A program made the translations under genes and the position numbers. From Polytrichum commune (lineage: Eukaryota; Streptophyta; Polytrichopsida; Polytrichales; Polytrichaceae), in NCBI GenBank assembly GCA_950295325.1, contig OX485805.1, forward strand, positions 12,930,501 through 12,994,500: a stretch of 64,000 nucleotides of DNA, given 5' to 3'. Below are positions 10,430 to 23,220 of this stretch, piece after piece. The first letter of the stretch is position 1, and each line of letters starts with the position of its first letter. A model generated the notes under the pieces. That model saw only the letters and a list, made by a program, of their open reading frames with translations, searched no databases and was not told the origin of the DNA.

Positions 10430-11740
10430 AATGCCCCCCATCAATGATCTAGCAATAGTGGCAGTGCTGCATGTACCCATGAGTAGAAAAACCATAATGA
10501 TATCTTGGTAGGTCAAATGATATTGGCGATGCCATCATAAATCATAAGAGGAGAAATGAAAATATTTTTTGGTATTTCTAGGGGTATTGGCAGTGCCGCA
10601 AAGACATGTGAGGGGGGAAACAAAATTGCGTTTTAGTAAGGCTCTTCATCCAAAGAGACCTAGTCATCCAATATATTTTATTTGTTAATCATTGATTGTT
10701 GGTATATAAGACCATAAGTTTAAATTCTCTTTTGTCTTTGGAATACTAGGTATGAAACCCTAAGTTTAAATTATCTTTTCTCTTAGGACTTTGAAAGATG
10801 GAGATGAAAAAATATGACGTAGAAGATAGCAGATGACAATGAAGAGACAAAAACGAGCCACATAGGAGAGGCGATAATGGAGAAAAAATACAAAGTTATG
10901 GAAGTTCAGACATTGCTATGAGTTTTTTTATTATCTATATTGCTAAATGACATTGTGTATGCAGGTACCAGCGGTGTTGTCAATACCCTAGAACTAAAAT
11001 GCTTTGAATTGTAGCAAATTTTATTGGCATCGCAAAATCATAAGTTGTTGGTAAATTTGTAGTATGAGTGTATTAGGGATGTCGCCAATACCTTTCTAAA
11101 CTTGAATAATGAAGTTGGCCAAAAAATATGAATGCATTGAAGTAGTTTATAGGACAAATCCCAAGGTATTGGCAAAACCCCCAATGCCTAAATTTTAGTT
11201 GCCAACATTTTAAAGATTATGCATTGAGACTTGCAATACAAATAGACCATGAATTTGGCATGTTAATGTAGATATACACGAGTGATAAGGCTAATGAAAA
11301 ATATTTTTAAAAACATGAGATTGGTAGATTTGTTTTTGGAAGACGATTTTAAAAACAATTAGATCAAGGATCAACTTGGTTTAAATCCAATCTTTTTGAA
11401 TGAATACATCTAAAATATATACATACCATGTAGTTATGGAAATTTTGGGATTTAATGCCGTTTTTTAATTTTTAATTTATGATTTTTGTTGGGCCTTAGG
11501 TTTGTAACCTAATATATGTGCTCAATATGTTTTAGGATTCTTCTATTTTAATGTCTGCTTCATAAAAATTCATAATTTTGTGGAAATAATATGGAATACA
11601 TTGGACCATTTTCATTGATGTTTGTTTTACATCTCATTTAGATAATTTTTTTCATTTGATATTATCTTCTATGACCAAACAATTGTTAAGATTACGTATT
11701 TCATGGTTTTGTTTTTGTAAATTTGTTTGTTGTTTTTGTT
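10430..11740. other. AT-rich spacer with recurring GGTATTGGC motif
   Basis: No coding signal. The word TATTGGC or its complement GCCAATA recurs in mixed orientation at about 10514, 10578, 11088 and 11167, with looser forms at 10455 and 10965 (GTCAATACC). It may be the remains of a transposon's subterminal repeats. Confidence 0.4.
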
Positions 11741-14700
11741 GTAGATGGATACTAATGATTTTTTTGATCACTTAATTTTTTATTTGAAATTGCCGAATGA
11801 TTCATTGGAGTTTAATGTCAACTCGACTTCTTTTCAACTAAAATCAAATAGAATCTTGATTGATCATATATTTAATTTTAAACCAATAATAAAATCACTT
11901 CACTTTTAACGCTCTTCAAAGACAAGCTTCTTTATTCTTATATGTTGTTTGCTATATATGCCTTTAGTTCTACCCACTTTAATATTACATGTCATAAAAT
12001 TGGAGCAAGGTTTTAATCATAGGCATAGACATGGAAATGCATTTTTTTATGTTTCATTAAGCAACAACCACATGGAAACCTATGACATTATTTTAAAGTT
12101 GCTAGATTCTTGGAGTTTGCATTGGTAAACAATAAAGTGGAAAAATTGATGATTTTTTGAAACAAAAATGAAGATCCCAAAATCTTTGTGGGCAAGGTAA
12201 TTTGGATTGGGATGGAGGTCATTGTTTGAAACATGAAGACCAATTATTGATAAGGTTCATTTTGAGAAGGCAAATTGGAACATGTTAACAAATTCGGTAT
12301 TGTTTGATTTATTCTTCAATATTCAATTATTACTCAACATTACATGACCTTAATATGATTTATAAAAATATTACATTCTAAATTTATGTGATTTATTTCT
12401 AATTCTATAAATATAGATTTCTAAATATAGATTTTTTGTTTCCGTCATATTCAACATTTACATGTGAAAACTAATTTTTTAATCACATGTATCAGATGTA
12501 AGCTATTGGAAGTTGTTTATTAAGAACTTTAAAGATTTATTAATGTTTAACCAATACAAAATATATCACAAAAACAATTGCAACGTGGTACGTACTTACA
12601 TGGAATTTATTTTCAGATTATTTTATAATAAAAAATTATACTATACTTTCAAAGAAAATTGTATGTTATATGTTATTTTTATATTAGCAAAAAAAAGTTG
12701 AGGGTGGAGATTTCATCGAATTTTAAAATTTTGAGCTCATTTGTTTCAGATGGCTTTGAAGTCCCCAAAGATGCTTATATTTAATTAGGCTTTGATATTT
12801 GGTTATAGAAAACAATATTTTGAAATTATATATGAATTGTTTGGCACACATTTTTTTGTTTTTGTTATTTTTTGGTATTATTTTTAAAATGTATTTTCTT
12901 AATTTATATGTTTTTACGATTAGGCTAATTTCAATGTAAACATTATCATCAATGTGACCATAAATACAACTAAATATTTTTTTATTTGTACTACTTATAT
13001 TCAATCTAGTAATGTGACTTGCCGGAAAATGACTTTTTCATTGTGTTCAAGTTAAATCACGGTATTGTGAAAAACAATTAGTAGCATGGTGGACTTCAAA
13101 CTATAAGGTGGGATGTATAAAAATATCTTCTTCATATTATATTGTTCATGTTTGATACTCATATTTATTTATTTTTAAAATTTAAAATTTTGATTATATT
13201 TTTTTCAAATACATACTTTAATTGCGTTTTATTTCCTTTCAATGCTTTGAACCATCTAACATCCTTTTTTAATAATTCTAATGATATATAGTTGGAGAAT
13301 TTCATGTTCATGTTTTAAATCTACAAATATCCTCGCAAATATCGATATGAAGTCTATTTGTATGAATATGAATAGTATCCAAATTGTCAATTAATAAAAC
13401 TTCTCATTGTGACATATAATTGTATAACTATCTTGAACCCACATTTGATTCATTCACAATAGAAATTATTTTTAAATAAATTAAAATAATCATCATGTGA
13501 AGAGCTTATGAAAAAAATGAAGAAGAAATACTTAAGTCCTTGAACAATCTAGAGGCAATGACATCATAAACAATGAACTTTTTCACAAGAAGCATAAGTT
13601 CCCTCTACCGGCAACTCCATCTAATACCAATCATGTTTTTCCTACCATTTTGGAGCCTTTCTCTTCTTTGAGAATTAAGACTAGTGTTTTTCATACTACA
13701 CAATGTAATTCTTATAAGGACTCATTTGAGCTCATTTAAATGAGAAAATATTTTAAATTTGAATAATAATAATAATAATAATAATAACGTTTAAAAAATA
13801 ATAGTTGGCCTCAAAAAAATTTGACAACATCAATAAATTCTTACAAAAGTGTTTTTTGTATTGAGACTTTCAAATCATGTATTGAATTACGAAGGGAACT
13901 TGTTTTAAACTTTGTTGCTCAATGATTTATTGACCTTATATAGGTTGTATTTTTTAATCCTAGCTTGGTGAAAATTGCACATTATACTTTCAGGGTGTTT
14001 AAAAAGCAACACCAACGGTTGACTTGGTTCTTGCAAATAACCAAGAGGGACTTCTTATGCGTGGAGTTTCAATACCTTTTTGGAATTAAAAAATTGATAG
14101 ACTTCTTTTTGTTTTATTTTCATTACGGATGTAACATCTTCGTGATAATGATGCTTTGTTGGTATTTTATCTTGAAGATGCAAAGTGGACAAAAATAATC
14201 GTTAATTCATTTTTTAATTACAATTTCAAGGTAAGTCATGAACTTTGGATTTGTGAAAAGCCACTTTGTTTAGCCAATCCTTGTAATTCAAAAAAATTGG
14301 TTAGTCTCCCAATTTGTTTTATTCACTCTTTTTCCTCATTTTTACAATTTATATATATTTTTACATTATATTTTATTGATTTGTCATTTTACTTTTTCTT
14401 TTTTTTTGTAGACAGTCAAATTCACAATGCTCTTGTTTGTTTGTTCTTTTAGCAATACTTATGGATTGACATGCATGCCTTTGCCTTTGCAAATGAATAT
14501 CGACAAAGCTCTTTTAGAGAATATTGTGGATATGGACGACAATGTTTTATACAACTTCATATATGTTACTTCTCAACTTATGAGAAATAATGGTGTCACA
14601 CCTTGGAAGGGCCCACAAAAAAACCATCTATTGTTCATATATGTTTTGATTAATAATTTGTCAGAACTTAAAGGCATTGCTTTAGACCTCACTGCATCCA

Positions 14701-15000
14701 CAAGTATAACTTCTTCTTTTTTTACTTTGATTTTTTTTTTAATATTATCTCATTGATATCAACTAACATGCTCTCATTGACTGTTCTCTTCATAGTTGTG
14801 TATTGCTTCTTTGATAGGACCCTTCATACATGCTCGCCGCATTGGCATTTGAAGGTGACAAAGATGTTTTTGATTCCATCTTGAAGGCTTTGATTATATA
14901 ATCTCCTTTAGCTATCGCCAAAGACACCAATTTTGAAGACTCGGATGATTCTCCAATTCTTAATCGTGAGGCCATCAATTTATTTTGCGAATTTGTTTTC
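11741..15000 (+). pseudogene. Unidentified exon-like fragments in very AT-rich DNA
   Basis: Short plus-strand stretches look like exons with splice-type borders. 11745-11908 follows TTTTTGTTGTAG and starts M-D-T-N-D-F-F-D-H-L. A stretch near 12045-12110 reads F-Y-V-S-L-S-N-N-H-M-E-T-Y-D-I-I-L-K-L-L-D. 14413-14703 follows TTTTTTTTGTAG, contains M-N-I-D-K-A-L-L-E-N-I-V-D-M-D-D and stops at a GTATAA donor. 14817 onward (after TTTGATAG) reads D-P-S-Y-M-L-A-A-L-A-F-E-G-D-K-D-V-F-D-S-I-L-K-A-L. The helical pattern with N-H-M-E vaguely recalls ankyrin repeats, but I do not recognise the protein. In-frame stops occur, so this is at best a decayed host gene. Confidence 0.25.
13762..13787. repeat. (AAT)n microsatellite
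   Basis: Perfect AAT/ATA run of about eight units. Confidence 0.9.
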
Positions 15001-15880
15001 TTGTTTTTTCTTCTACAAATGCTTCATATGATTGGGTTTGTAGTTTGATCTTAAAGCATGTTGTATACATAATTTATTTAATACTTATGGAATAATCAAT
15101 ATTATTAAGACATGTTATCATGTGCCAACGTTGGCGCCTTTTTTTTAAGATCCAATATTTTTAGCAAGTCCATCACCCCTACAAGACTTCCCTATTTATA
15201 CACATGTTGGCAATATATGCGGCCTAAGATGCACGATCCTTGTCTTTAAACAATAGTACTCTTGAAGGGGGGGGGACCATGGATGCATGATCCAAGACAA
15301 AAACTATTTTGTTTATAATACCAAGGGCTAGTTCACATGGCGTCCCACTTGTATTAATTTAGCAAGTCCCAACATGAAGGCAAAGTTCCACCTCTTGAGC
15401 CTCAAAAAACCATCCAAATATGCTTAATTATCGGTAAAATCAGATCTTGATTATTTTTGGAAAAGCATTTACATGACTTATATTGAGAGTTGGGTCTAGG
15501 TTTTTGCTCGATCCAACTATCAACACAAGTCCTAAGTGCCACCTCAAAATGTTACCATGTAGACATCCATACCATACTTGGGACTAAGGACTTGAGATCA
15601 TGTACGAAGCAGTAATTCCCAACTTCCATGCTCTCAACGGCTAAGATTGCATGGATTGACCTCAAGCAACTTGGGACTTGAAATCCCACGTGAATTGGAG
15701 CGAACGCACACACACAAAATGGTTTGTATAAGGGTGCATTCAAGGTGGTAGAAGGGTTCAATGGACTCTCAAAATGCTTGTTGTCAGTCCATCTAACGTC
15801 TCAAAGGTTTAATTATATAGCATATTCACCTTTAGTATATGATTTTGTTTATGATCTTCAGTATATGATTGGGGCTAATG
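15000..15880. other. Spacer, no recognisable gene
   Basis: No domain-bearing frame. Contains a nine-G run at 15267-15275 followed by ACCAT. Confidence 0.45.
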
Positions 15881-15881
15881 A

Positions 15882-16523
15882 GGGCCACTTCACACATGAG
15901 CCAAGAGCCATGACAATAAAATTGTGAGAGCCCAAACGCAGTGGATGAGTGGTGGCAGGAACGGAGGAGATCAGGGGAGGAGGGTTACATCGCTCAAATC
16001 CGATGGTCAAGAAAGAACATGCAACGTGGCCTCATCATAAGCCAGAAGCTACTTTCATCGCCTATAGACTTCTTCTCGAAGAAAATGTCCAAAGGCCGTC
16101 CCAACACACCTCCAAAATTATGTAGTGTGGTCACGAACCCCCAAGTGTAGTGTGAAGTCATGTGTGACCAGACCCTCAACCAAATGCCATTTCAATGAAT
16201 TTCTATTCATGCAGGTTGTCACACATGATAAAATAGAATAAATCAACGGTTGTGAACATTTAGAGTGCCATGGTCTCATGGGTTGGTGCTAGGCCTACCT
16301 CCAAGAGGTGGTTTTTGAAAATAGTCCAAGTGACCATGAAACATGATCCATTTGATGCCATGTAGGAATCCATGTAGACTTTACAGCCATCTTGCGTTCA
16401 CGTACTCCGTTAGTCCCTCAAGCATAGTGTGAAGCAAACTTGGACCGGCTCCGCCTTTTCCACCAATGAGAGTGCTTGAAGTGTAATGGTCACGGGCTCT
16501 CAGTCTCATGTGTGAAGTGTCCC
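15882..16523. mobile_element. Inverted-repeat element, family A copy 1 (TGA target site)
   Basis: Terminal inverted repeats: GGGCCACTTCACACATGAG at 15882 and its complement with one mismatch ending at 16523. Both ends are flanked by TGA, a 3-bp target duplication. The 642-bp interior has no transposase and is shared, over most of its length, with 27424-27897, so it is a non-autonomous DNA transposon. The TSD length would suit PIF/Harbinger or CACTA relatives; the superfamily is not settled. Confidence 0.75.
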
Positions 16524-17955
16524 TGAGTCTCCAACCTCAATCATCGATCTTTAGGGGTTCGAGGTTGGGGTGGACGATTGGGCGGGCATGCATGATGGCT
16601 AGGCTAAAAAGCTAGAATGTAGGTTGCCAACATGAACTATAATGTATGCATACCTTATTTGGTTAATTATCCTAATTGGACACTTGTATTTAAGTGTTGT
16701 GTAGTTAAGTTGGATCAAGAACAAAATTGAACAATGCATGTGTTTAAAGAGAGATCATACTACATGTTCAAAATGCATGAACCATTTTAGAGTTTAGACT
16801 CTATAGTCAACACAATATAGGGGAGAGGGAGGGAGGGGGGGGGGGACCAATATACTCATTTCAATAATTAATATACATTCACTTTCGATGATCATAACCA
16901 AATCATGGGATGTCTAGTTTTTGGCGATGTTTTGTTGTAGATTTGCTATCGTAATACGAGTTTTGTTGTATAAACATAATCGGAAGAAGTTGGAGAACAT
17001 GAAAATGAACTGAATAACACAAACAAACCTTAAACTCCATTTGTTGCTTATTCAAATGGCACATAATGAAGGGAGGAAATTTAGTCTCACGGACCCTTCA
17101 CACACACAAAATACATATTTTGGGGAGAACTGCACAAAAGGTATGTGGGTGTTATCCAATTATTTGCCTTTATTAGACACATGTATCTAATAGGTATGAC
17201 CACAACTTTGAATGTCTGCAATTCTTGTTCGCTAACCACCATATTTGTGTGGTTTTGCAATCTAACATACATCATATTGGCATTTGAAATTATCCAAAAT
17301 TTATGCATACATCCAAATATACCTAAATCATAGCCGTTAACTACTCCACACCCAATTGTGAAGATCTATGTTCAGTTTAAGAACTCAAGAATCGTGCACT
17401 TTTTTTAGCCATAAGCTAACAAGGGGATCTCCATTATGTAAATCTAATCGGTAGATGGAGAACTTGCAAAACAAACCGAATAACACCCACGTACATTAAA
17501 TCCTACTTCTCCCAACACCTCCCCACACCATTTGCCAACATGGACTCCTAGTGCAACTTCCTCCTCCCAATTTCCGATCAAGTGTGTAAATAGGTGCACT
17601 TTATAACATACCTTAAAACCAATGAAAGAATTTCTATTTTTATTTTTCCTCCAACCTAGTGAAAACCTCCTTTGACAAAGTTAAATGACATAGATGGATG
17701 GATGGGTGGATCCACATTCATCCATTATGAGGATGTGGTGTCATCCTTGTCTAGGAAACTCATCCACTCGGATGGAGGAAGGGGCTCTGGTAAAGACGCT
17801 TTGCAACCACATATGGGTAGCCAAGGGAAACGATCTCGCAAATCGTGAAGATAGATAGCAATGGAAGAATCCTACACTTGGATCTCACTTAGACGTGCCT
17901 AAAACGAACACAACGATAATATGGACACCTGTATTTGAGTTGTTTGGTGTGGATC
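16524..17955. other. Spacer, no recognisable gene
   Basis: No coding signal. Contains an 11-G run at 16835-16845. It also has two minus-strand copies (near 16677 and 17921) of the dispersed word CTCAAATA-AGGTGTC that forms part of the tandem array at 59.2 kb. Confidence 0.4.
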
Positions 17956-17958
17956 TAA

Positions 17959-18454
17959 GGGGCGGTTTACACTATGGACCATGAAGTCGTCCCACGGCCG
18001 TCTAAGCGATGTGATTGGACGTTGAAGTCGTCCTGGGACGACTTGGGTTTACACCAAGGAAAAAGTGGCAGAGTGACCACGGAGGTTGAGGTCCACAAAT
18101 TTGTTTTTTTAAGCCTACTCTATCCACTGCCATGGTCCAACGGGTGTTCCGTTGGGACAAGCAAAAGAGGTGGTCTAGGAAAAATAGCAAGGGCCCATGT
18201 CAGAAAAATGCCGTTTTAAGGATTTTTTTGGATTTTTTTAATGATTTTTTTTCCAACTTAGTTAATGACTCCACTTTTTGGTGCATGGTCATCCTTCATG
18301 GTCCACATTCGGTTTACACCTAGTGAAGGGCCCACGAACCATGAAAACTAATATTTTAGTAACTCGGACCATGGAAGTCGTCCCATGAAGTCGTCCCACG
18401 CAAAATAGGCCTCTTACGTGGGACGACTTCATGGTCCATAGTGTAAACCGCCCC
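17959..18454. mobile_element. Harbinger-like MITE, family B copy 1
   Basis: Perfect 38-bp terminal inverted repeats beginning GGGGCGGTTTACACTATGG (17959-17996 and 18417-18454), flanked by TAA on both sides (17956-17958 and 18455-18457). A 3-bp TAA target site and G-rich termini are typical of PIF/Harbinger-derived Tourist MITEs. Inside, the word GAAGTCGTCCCA recurs several times, including as an inverted pair, giving the element a complex hairpin. The 496 bp have no transposase. Confidence 0.88.
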
Positions 18455-18459
18455 TAAGT

Positions 18460-21035
18460 ATTGGCATAAAAATGACATTTGTTTGAAAGACATTGGACTT
18501 CATGCACCTCGTAATATGATAACCATCATGGGTCTAGAATTTAATAAGAATGGGGTTGGGTTGGGTGGGGAGGCTAGTCTATATGACCACTTAATGAGCA
18601 CAAGAATTTTCACTTTGATATTGGATAAGAGAATGAATGTGAGCTCCAAAAATTATGAGGCAAATAGTTACATGCGTGATTTGGATGTGTTGATCATCAT
18701 GCGTTGTTGTGTGTTTCATATCCTATGAGAAGTGAGTGCAAAGAGAAGATTATCAATCTAAGGTGCATCTACCTTAAGACCCCATCCCACTGTTGGTCAA
18801 GGGTTGCACACTAATATCAAGTTAAATATCCATAAAATAACCGAGTTTAGCTAGAGCTAGCGATAGCAAAGTATACCGTAGCATTAACTAATGACAACTA
18901 TAGGTCATGGCCACACCACCAACTTAGTAACTTGTTATGTTAGTCATGTGTCTAGCTTAGGTAATTGGCAATGTGGCTTCACAAATACAAGTTGCCAATA
19001 GTTAAGCTAACACTTCTCCCTATCAATTTTTAGCATTGGTTGAAGATGATTGGCAATGCATACGTGACCTAAGGAGTGTATGTGCATTCTACCGCAAACA
19101 ATGCACATGTTCCAATGCATGCATTATAGTGCATTCTATGTACAAAAAAAAGAAAAGAAAAAGAAAAAGAAAAAAAAAGAACTCCCTTGTACTCTCCTCC
19201 TTGGAAGTATTTATGTACAAGATGACATTTGGGCTAGTGCAAGGAGCCAATGTTATTTGTCCACTATGGTTGGATAATTTATTATGATTTTCCAAAGCAT
19301 TTAGTGTTATACTCATCCATTGAGATGGGAATTTGGAGTTTTTGATCTCAAAAGTCATTGAGTGACATATATTGATTTGTCATTTTGTTGCATAACAACA
19401 ACAATGATGAGAAAATTAGACCTCTCAACGAAGAAGAAGGAAAAGAAGAAAATTATCACCTTAATCATAACCGCGAGCTTGTATGTAAACCTGGGGAAAG
19501 TTAAGTGGAGAGACAACCTTCTATGTGTAAGTTAGAAGCTTAACACGGAACCCCACCCTTGGAAGAAGAATAAAAAAAATGAAAGATCGTGACAAGTGGA
19601 ATTGAGGTGATTTTTGAAAGAGTAGATGACTAGATTTTGGTTTTTAAGACTTCAAGGGTTGAGGATTTAAATATGCTTGAAGGGTGACGTATACCTAAGT
19701 CCCATATACCATTACTCCTCTTGTGACGGGTCTAGTACCTAAGATAGGGTGGTGGTTTTCATGAGTCCAAAGTACAAGGAATTGGATGGGCACTCTTGTC
19801 AAGTGAAGTCACTCATGGAGTACCAAAGGTTTATCAAACTTATGTTTAGTTAAGATAAACCATGAGTGATATGATCATCTCATTGTGAATACCCCGGTCA
19901 AGAAAACATTATGACATGTAAATTGATATTTTTCATACACTACATACATGTCTAGAAACATCTTCAAATGCCCAACCTTCCTTGCCTCCTAGCTCCTATG
20001 CCTTCTTCTACCTCCTACCATGGCCATTGCAATAGAATATATTCATTTTACATCCCCATTTAGTAGCCTTACACAAATAGGGGTATTTTAGGCCATGGTT
20101 TTATTTGTTTTACAAAGCCAAGTTTATTTGTGATCATTCAATTTGTATGGCCAATTTTAAGTTGTAGCTTCTGAATCATATAAAAGACAAAGGCAATTTA
20201 GAAAATTTAGTTTATTAACTGCAAAGTGTCATGATTTCATCCATATCACGCTTAAGTGTTGGGTGTTTGTCCACCCCGTTATGCCACTTTATCATCGCCA
20301 TGCAACTCATTCACTACCCATCCACATCCACCAAACCATATTCACAAGAAGAAAATGAACAACCATGCCGTCATTGCAATCTAAAGTATTTTACCAATTC
20401 CACTTTTGTGTCAAATATTATTTCCCCATAAAAATAATAATAAATAAGTTGTTCGAGCATGTTGTATTACAATATGCTATAGTGTAGTGAGAATTTAAGA
20501 TGAACTATCTATATATATAGTGATATTAAACATTGATATTTAAACACACGAGTACCTCGACATGCTAGAACATGCCCGTCATACTAAGCAAAATTTCTTA
20601 CTACCATCACATGGTGAAGCTCTTATAAGATTATGATGACATGCTTTTCCCCTCATTTATATTCAATATTTCTCAATGCCCTATCACTTATCACCACAAG
20701 GCCCTCTTTTGAGAGTTATTGGCCATGTAAAGGTTCTTGTATTTGCATGGCCAATGCACTTACTACTAACACAATCAAATTATTGGTTAACAAAATGACA
20801 GTGACTTGTATATTTTGAGAAACATATATTCAAAACAATAAAACAATCAGTATCAAACTTTAAATGATATGAAGAAAACTACTATATTACAAGCTAATTT
20901 GCATGAGTAAAGGGGCAACCTATTCGCAACGAAACTTGATTGCACATAGTAGTGTCCTACTTGATTTACATCTTTATTGCTTGTGGCCTTTGAAAGCAAA
21001 GAGAAAATAACTCTTTTTTATATGAAAATCAAATA
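18460..21035. other. Spacer, no recognisable gene
   Basis: No convincing coding frame. An A/G-only tract at 19143-19180 explains the lysine-rich frame there. A (TA)-rich island lies near 20500. Confidence 0.4.
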
Positions 21036-21039
21036 AAAA

Positions 21040-21990
21040 ACTCAAAGCTTAAACTTCCTCTTTCAGATGCCAAGCCCTTCAAACTCAACTTCATTGCAAT
21101 GCAAGGGTGGATGGGTGGGAATGTTTCCTAGACTTATTCAACATCTTTGCTTGTAATAAAGTGATTGCTTGCATGATAAAGTATATTAATTCTCAAATAT
21201 AGCTAAGTATGTGCATTGGACTAAGTTGCTTTGCAAGAATGCATATCATACTTACGGGCTTTATTTCTCAATGATTCCCAACAATAAGGGTTTAAGTATG
21301 AATGTCTCATACCTTGGAAAAGTTCAAGCAAACACCCTTTGCTTCACCACAAAGCATATCTTACATCACCATAACGAACATGGAGTACTTACTAGGGGTA
21401 CAAGTTCATAATAACTTCATCCAGTAATTTTGTATAAAAACTTGTGGGCACAATACATCATTGTATGTGTTGAAAGCACAAAGGGCCTACCTGACATGTG
21501 CCCATGCAACCAACCAACAAATATTTGAGAATTTGTCACGTACAAGATGTAAATAACAACATGACCCAAATGTCATCCATGTCACACATTATTAACAATA
21601 TCAAAATGCATTATGGTATTTCAACTACTTCAATCATTGCAAGATGACAACTGAGTGTTTGTCCATGTTTCTTTGCCATGATTGGGTAACTTCAAGTAGA
21701 ATACTCCAAAAAGTTTATCCTAACCTCCCACGTGTAGCTCATATCTACTACCTTGGTAAGTATGCACAATGTGAGACGTCCTCTCACTTGCATGAATGGT
21801 AAAAAAATTAAAAAATTAAAAAAAAACCAGGGAGACTCATTTAGGGTCAAGTTTATATTAGAGACCTTAACTGTGGTAAGTTCCCATGAACCCTATATTT
21901 TAATCATGGGTTAGTGATGTTAGTTATGCATGTAACTTTGGTTATTTTACCTAGTTGTCTACCATCGTGGTACATTTTTTTGCATGGTAA
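21040..21990. repeat. Dispersed repeat family C, copy 1
   Basis: Colinear similarity with 35550-36520. Shared landmarks are the AACTTCCTCTTT...CTTCATTGCAAT block with GGGTGGGTGGGAAT-type words, the block TGTGCCCATGCAACCAACCAA near 21500, the GTACAAGATGTAAATAACA block, and the TACCTATGGTAAGTT / CATGGGTTA blocks near the end. No coding frame is shared. It is probably an old transposon or retroelement remnant. Confidence 0.7.
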
Positions 21991-22102
21991 GTATAATACT
22001 TTTCCATGTACACGTAGATTTCTAATGAGCTTATAGATTTTGTTTTCAAAGAGGCTATTGTTGAGTAGATTAATGTAATATATATTTTTACATTAAATGG
22101 AA

Positions 22103-22125
22103 ACACACACACACACACACACACA
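22103..22125. repeat. (CA)n microsatellite
   Basis: Perfect CA dinucleotide run of about eleven units. Confidence 0.95.
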
Positions 22126-22738
22126 AACCACTTAGTATTGGCATGAATGAGGGACGCTTCACCTTGATCATAGCCTTGAAGTCATATGTGAACTTGGAAT
22201 GGGTTTACGGAGCAAGACTTTCAAAACACGTATACTTCATAGCCATTGTTTCGTTGACTGTAACCACTAACTTTTCTTATGTCAACCAATAGTTGTATGT
22301 GTTTTTATATTTATTGATTAGTTCATTGCTTCTTGCATTCCGCTACTTTTTTTCCATAGAACACACAATCATAATCTTGAAACTTACTATAACTTCAATG
22401 TGTATGAAGAATTGTGCTCATTGCAACCCGATGTAATTTGGGGGGAGTGTAACATGGGCAATGGAAAGATCACGCCTAACGTTTATGGTCCAATACTCTC
22501 ATGCCCTTCATCTACATGCAAAGAGAGGTATAAATGAGCTTTAATCCCATAAAATTGGTAACCAACTCACACCCCAACAATAATAACCGGTCACCTCCCA
22601 ACTTCCAAATACAAAGAATAAAGGGGGCAATGAAAAAGAGTACTCATATCTATATCTATTCATACTACTCGTAGAAGTACACATCACAGGCCCGATAATG
22701 AACATGAGTGAAAATTAGCCTTCAAGCATTCTAGGATA

Positions 22739-23220
22739 CAGTAGCCTCCCGCCTAAGTACGCACCCGTTTAAGTACGCATCCCGGTAAAGTACGCATTAT
22801 TTTCCCGAAAAAATAGGGTTCATGTTTATTTAGTTCAACATGTCATGGATTGTCATTTGGCGCAAGTTTTGAAGATTCTTGCATTTGGCTTTCAAGGTGA
22901 CAGCCCATACCTTACTTTGAAACGATTCAAACAACTTTCTAAGATCATCGAATGTTTCCTCAGCCTCTTCTCGAACTTCGGAGGAGAGCAACTGATCCTA
23001 TATATCAACCACTTGCTTATAAAGTGACTCGAATCCGTCTTGCTCAGCTTCGCTATGATCTCACATCGTTGGGACTCATTGAGGCGTTTCCCGTTCGGTT
23101 TCTTCGACATTGTAGCCGAATCAAGCGATTAGGAACCCTAAACCCTAAAGTGCGCACCTACCGGCTAAGTACGCACAATCCTCCCAGGTTCAAGTTGCGT
23201 ACTTAGGCGGGAGGCTACTG
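22739..23220 (-). mobile_element. Pogo-like (Tc1/mariner) deletion derivative, 482 bp
   Basis: Perfect 25-bp terminal inverted repeats beginning CAGTAGCCTCCCGCCTAAGT (22739-22763 and 23196-23220), flanked by TA on both sides (22737-22738 and 23221-23222). TA targets and CAGT-type ends are characteristic of pogo/Tigger elements. The word AAGTACGCA occurs three times within the first 60 bp and recurs at the other end, which suggests repeated transposase-binding sites. The interior encodes, on the minus strand, a CENP-B/HTH-like start and a separate C-terminal-like frame, but no DDE catalytic domain. A TTTAGGG-type doublet (23134-23149) lies inside. Confidence 0.88.
22892..23110 (-). pseudogene. 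Truncated pogo-type transposase, N-terminal CENP-B/HTH
   Basis: The minus-strand ATG (23108-23110) starts M-S-K-K-P-N-G-K-R-L-N-E-S-Q-R-C-E-I-I-A-K-L-S-K. This resembles the first helix of the CENP-B N-terminal/psq-type HTH that binds pogo and Tigger ends (typical form: K-R-x-L-T-x-x-E-K-x-x-I-I-x-x-L). After about 25 residues the similarity stops. A second minus-strand frame, ending at TAA 22830-22832, reads ...Q-S-K-V-W-A-V-T-L-K-A-K-C-K-N-L then Q-M-T-I-H-D-M-L-N, loosely like a PCNA-binding box; C-terminal PIP boxes are reported for pogo transposase. The whole catalytic DDE region is missing, so mobility would need a full-length relative elsewhere. The domain identity is family knowledge; the internal-deletion model is inference. 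Confidence 0.6.

Noticed and set aside
19036-19287. Lysine-rich frame of 83 codons
   Set aside because: Produced by the A/G tract at 19143-19180; no other support.
22952-23206. 84-codon plus-strand frame in the pogo-like element
   Set aside because: The minus strand carries the HTH-like motif; this frame has no resemblance.
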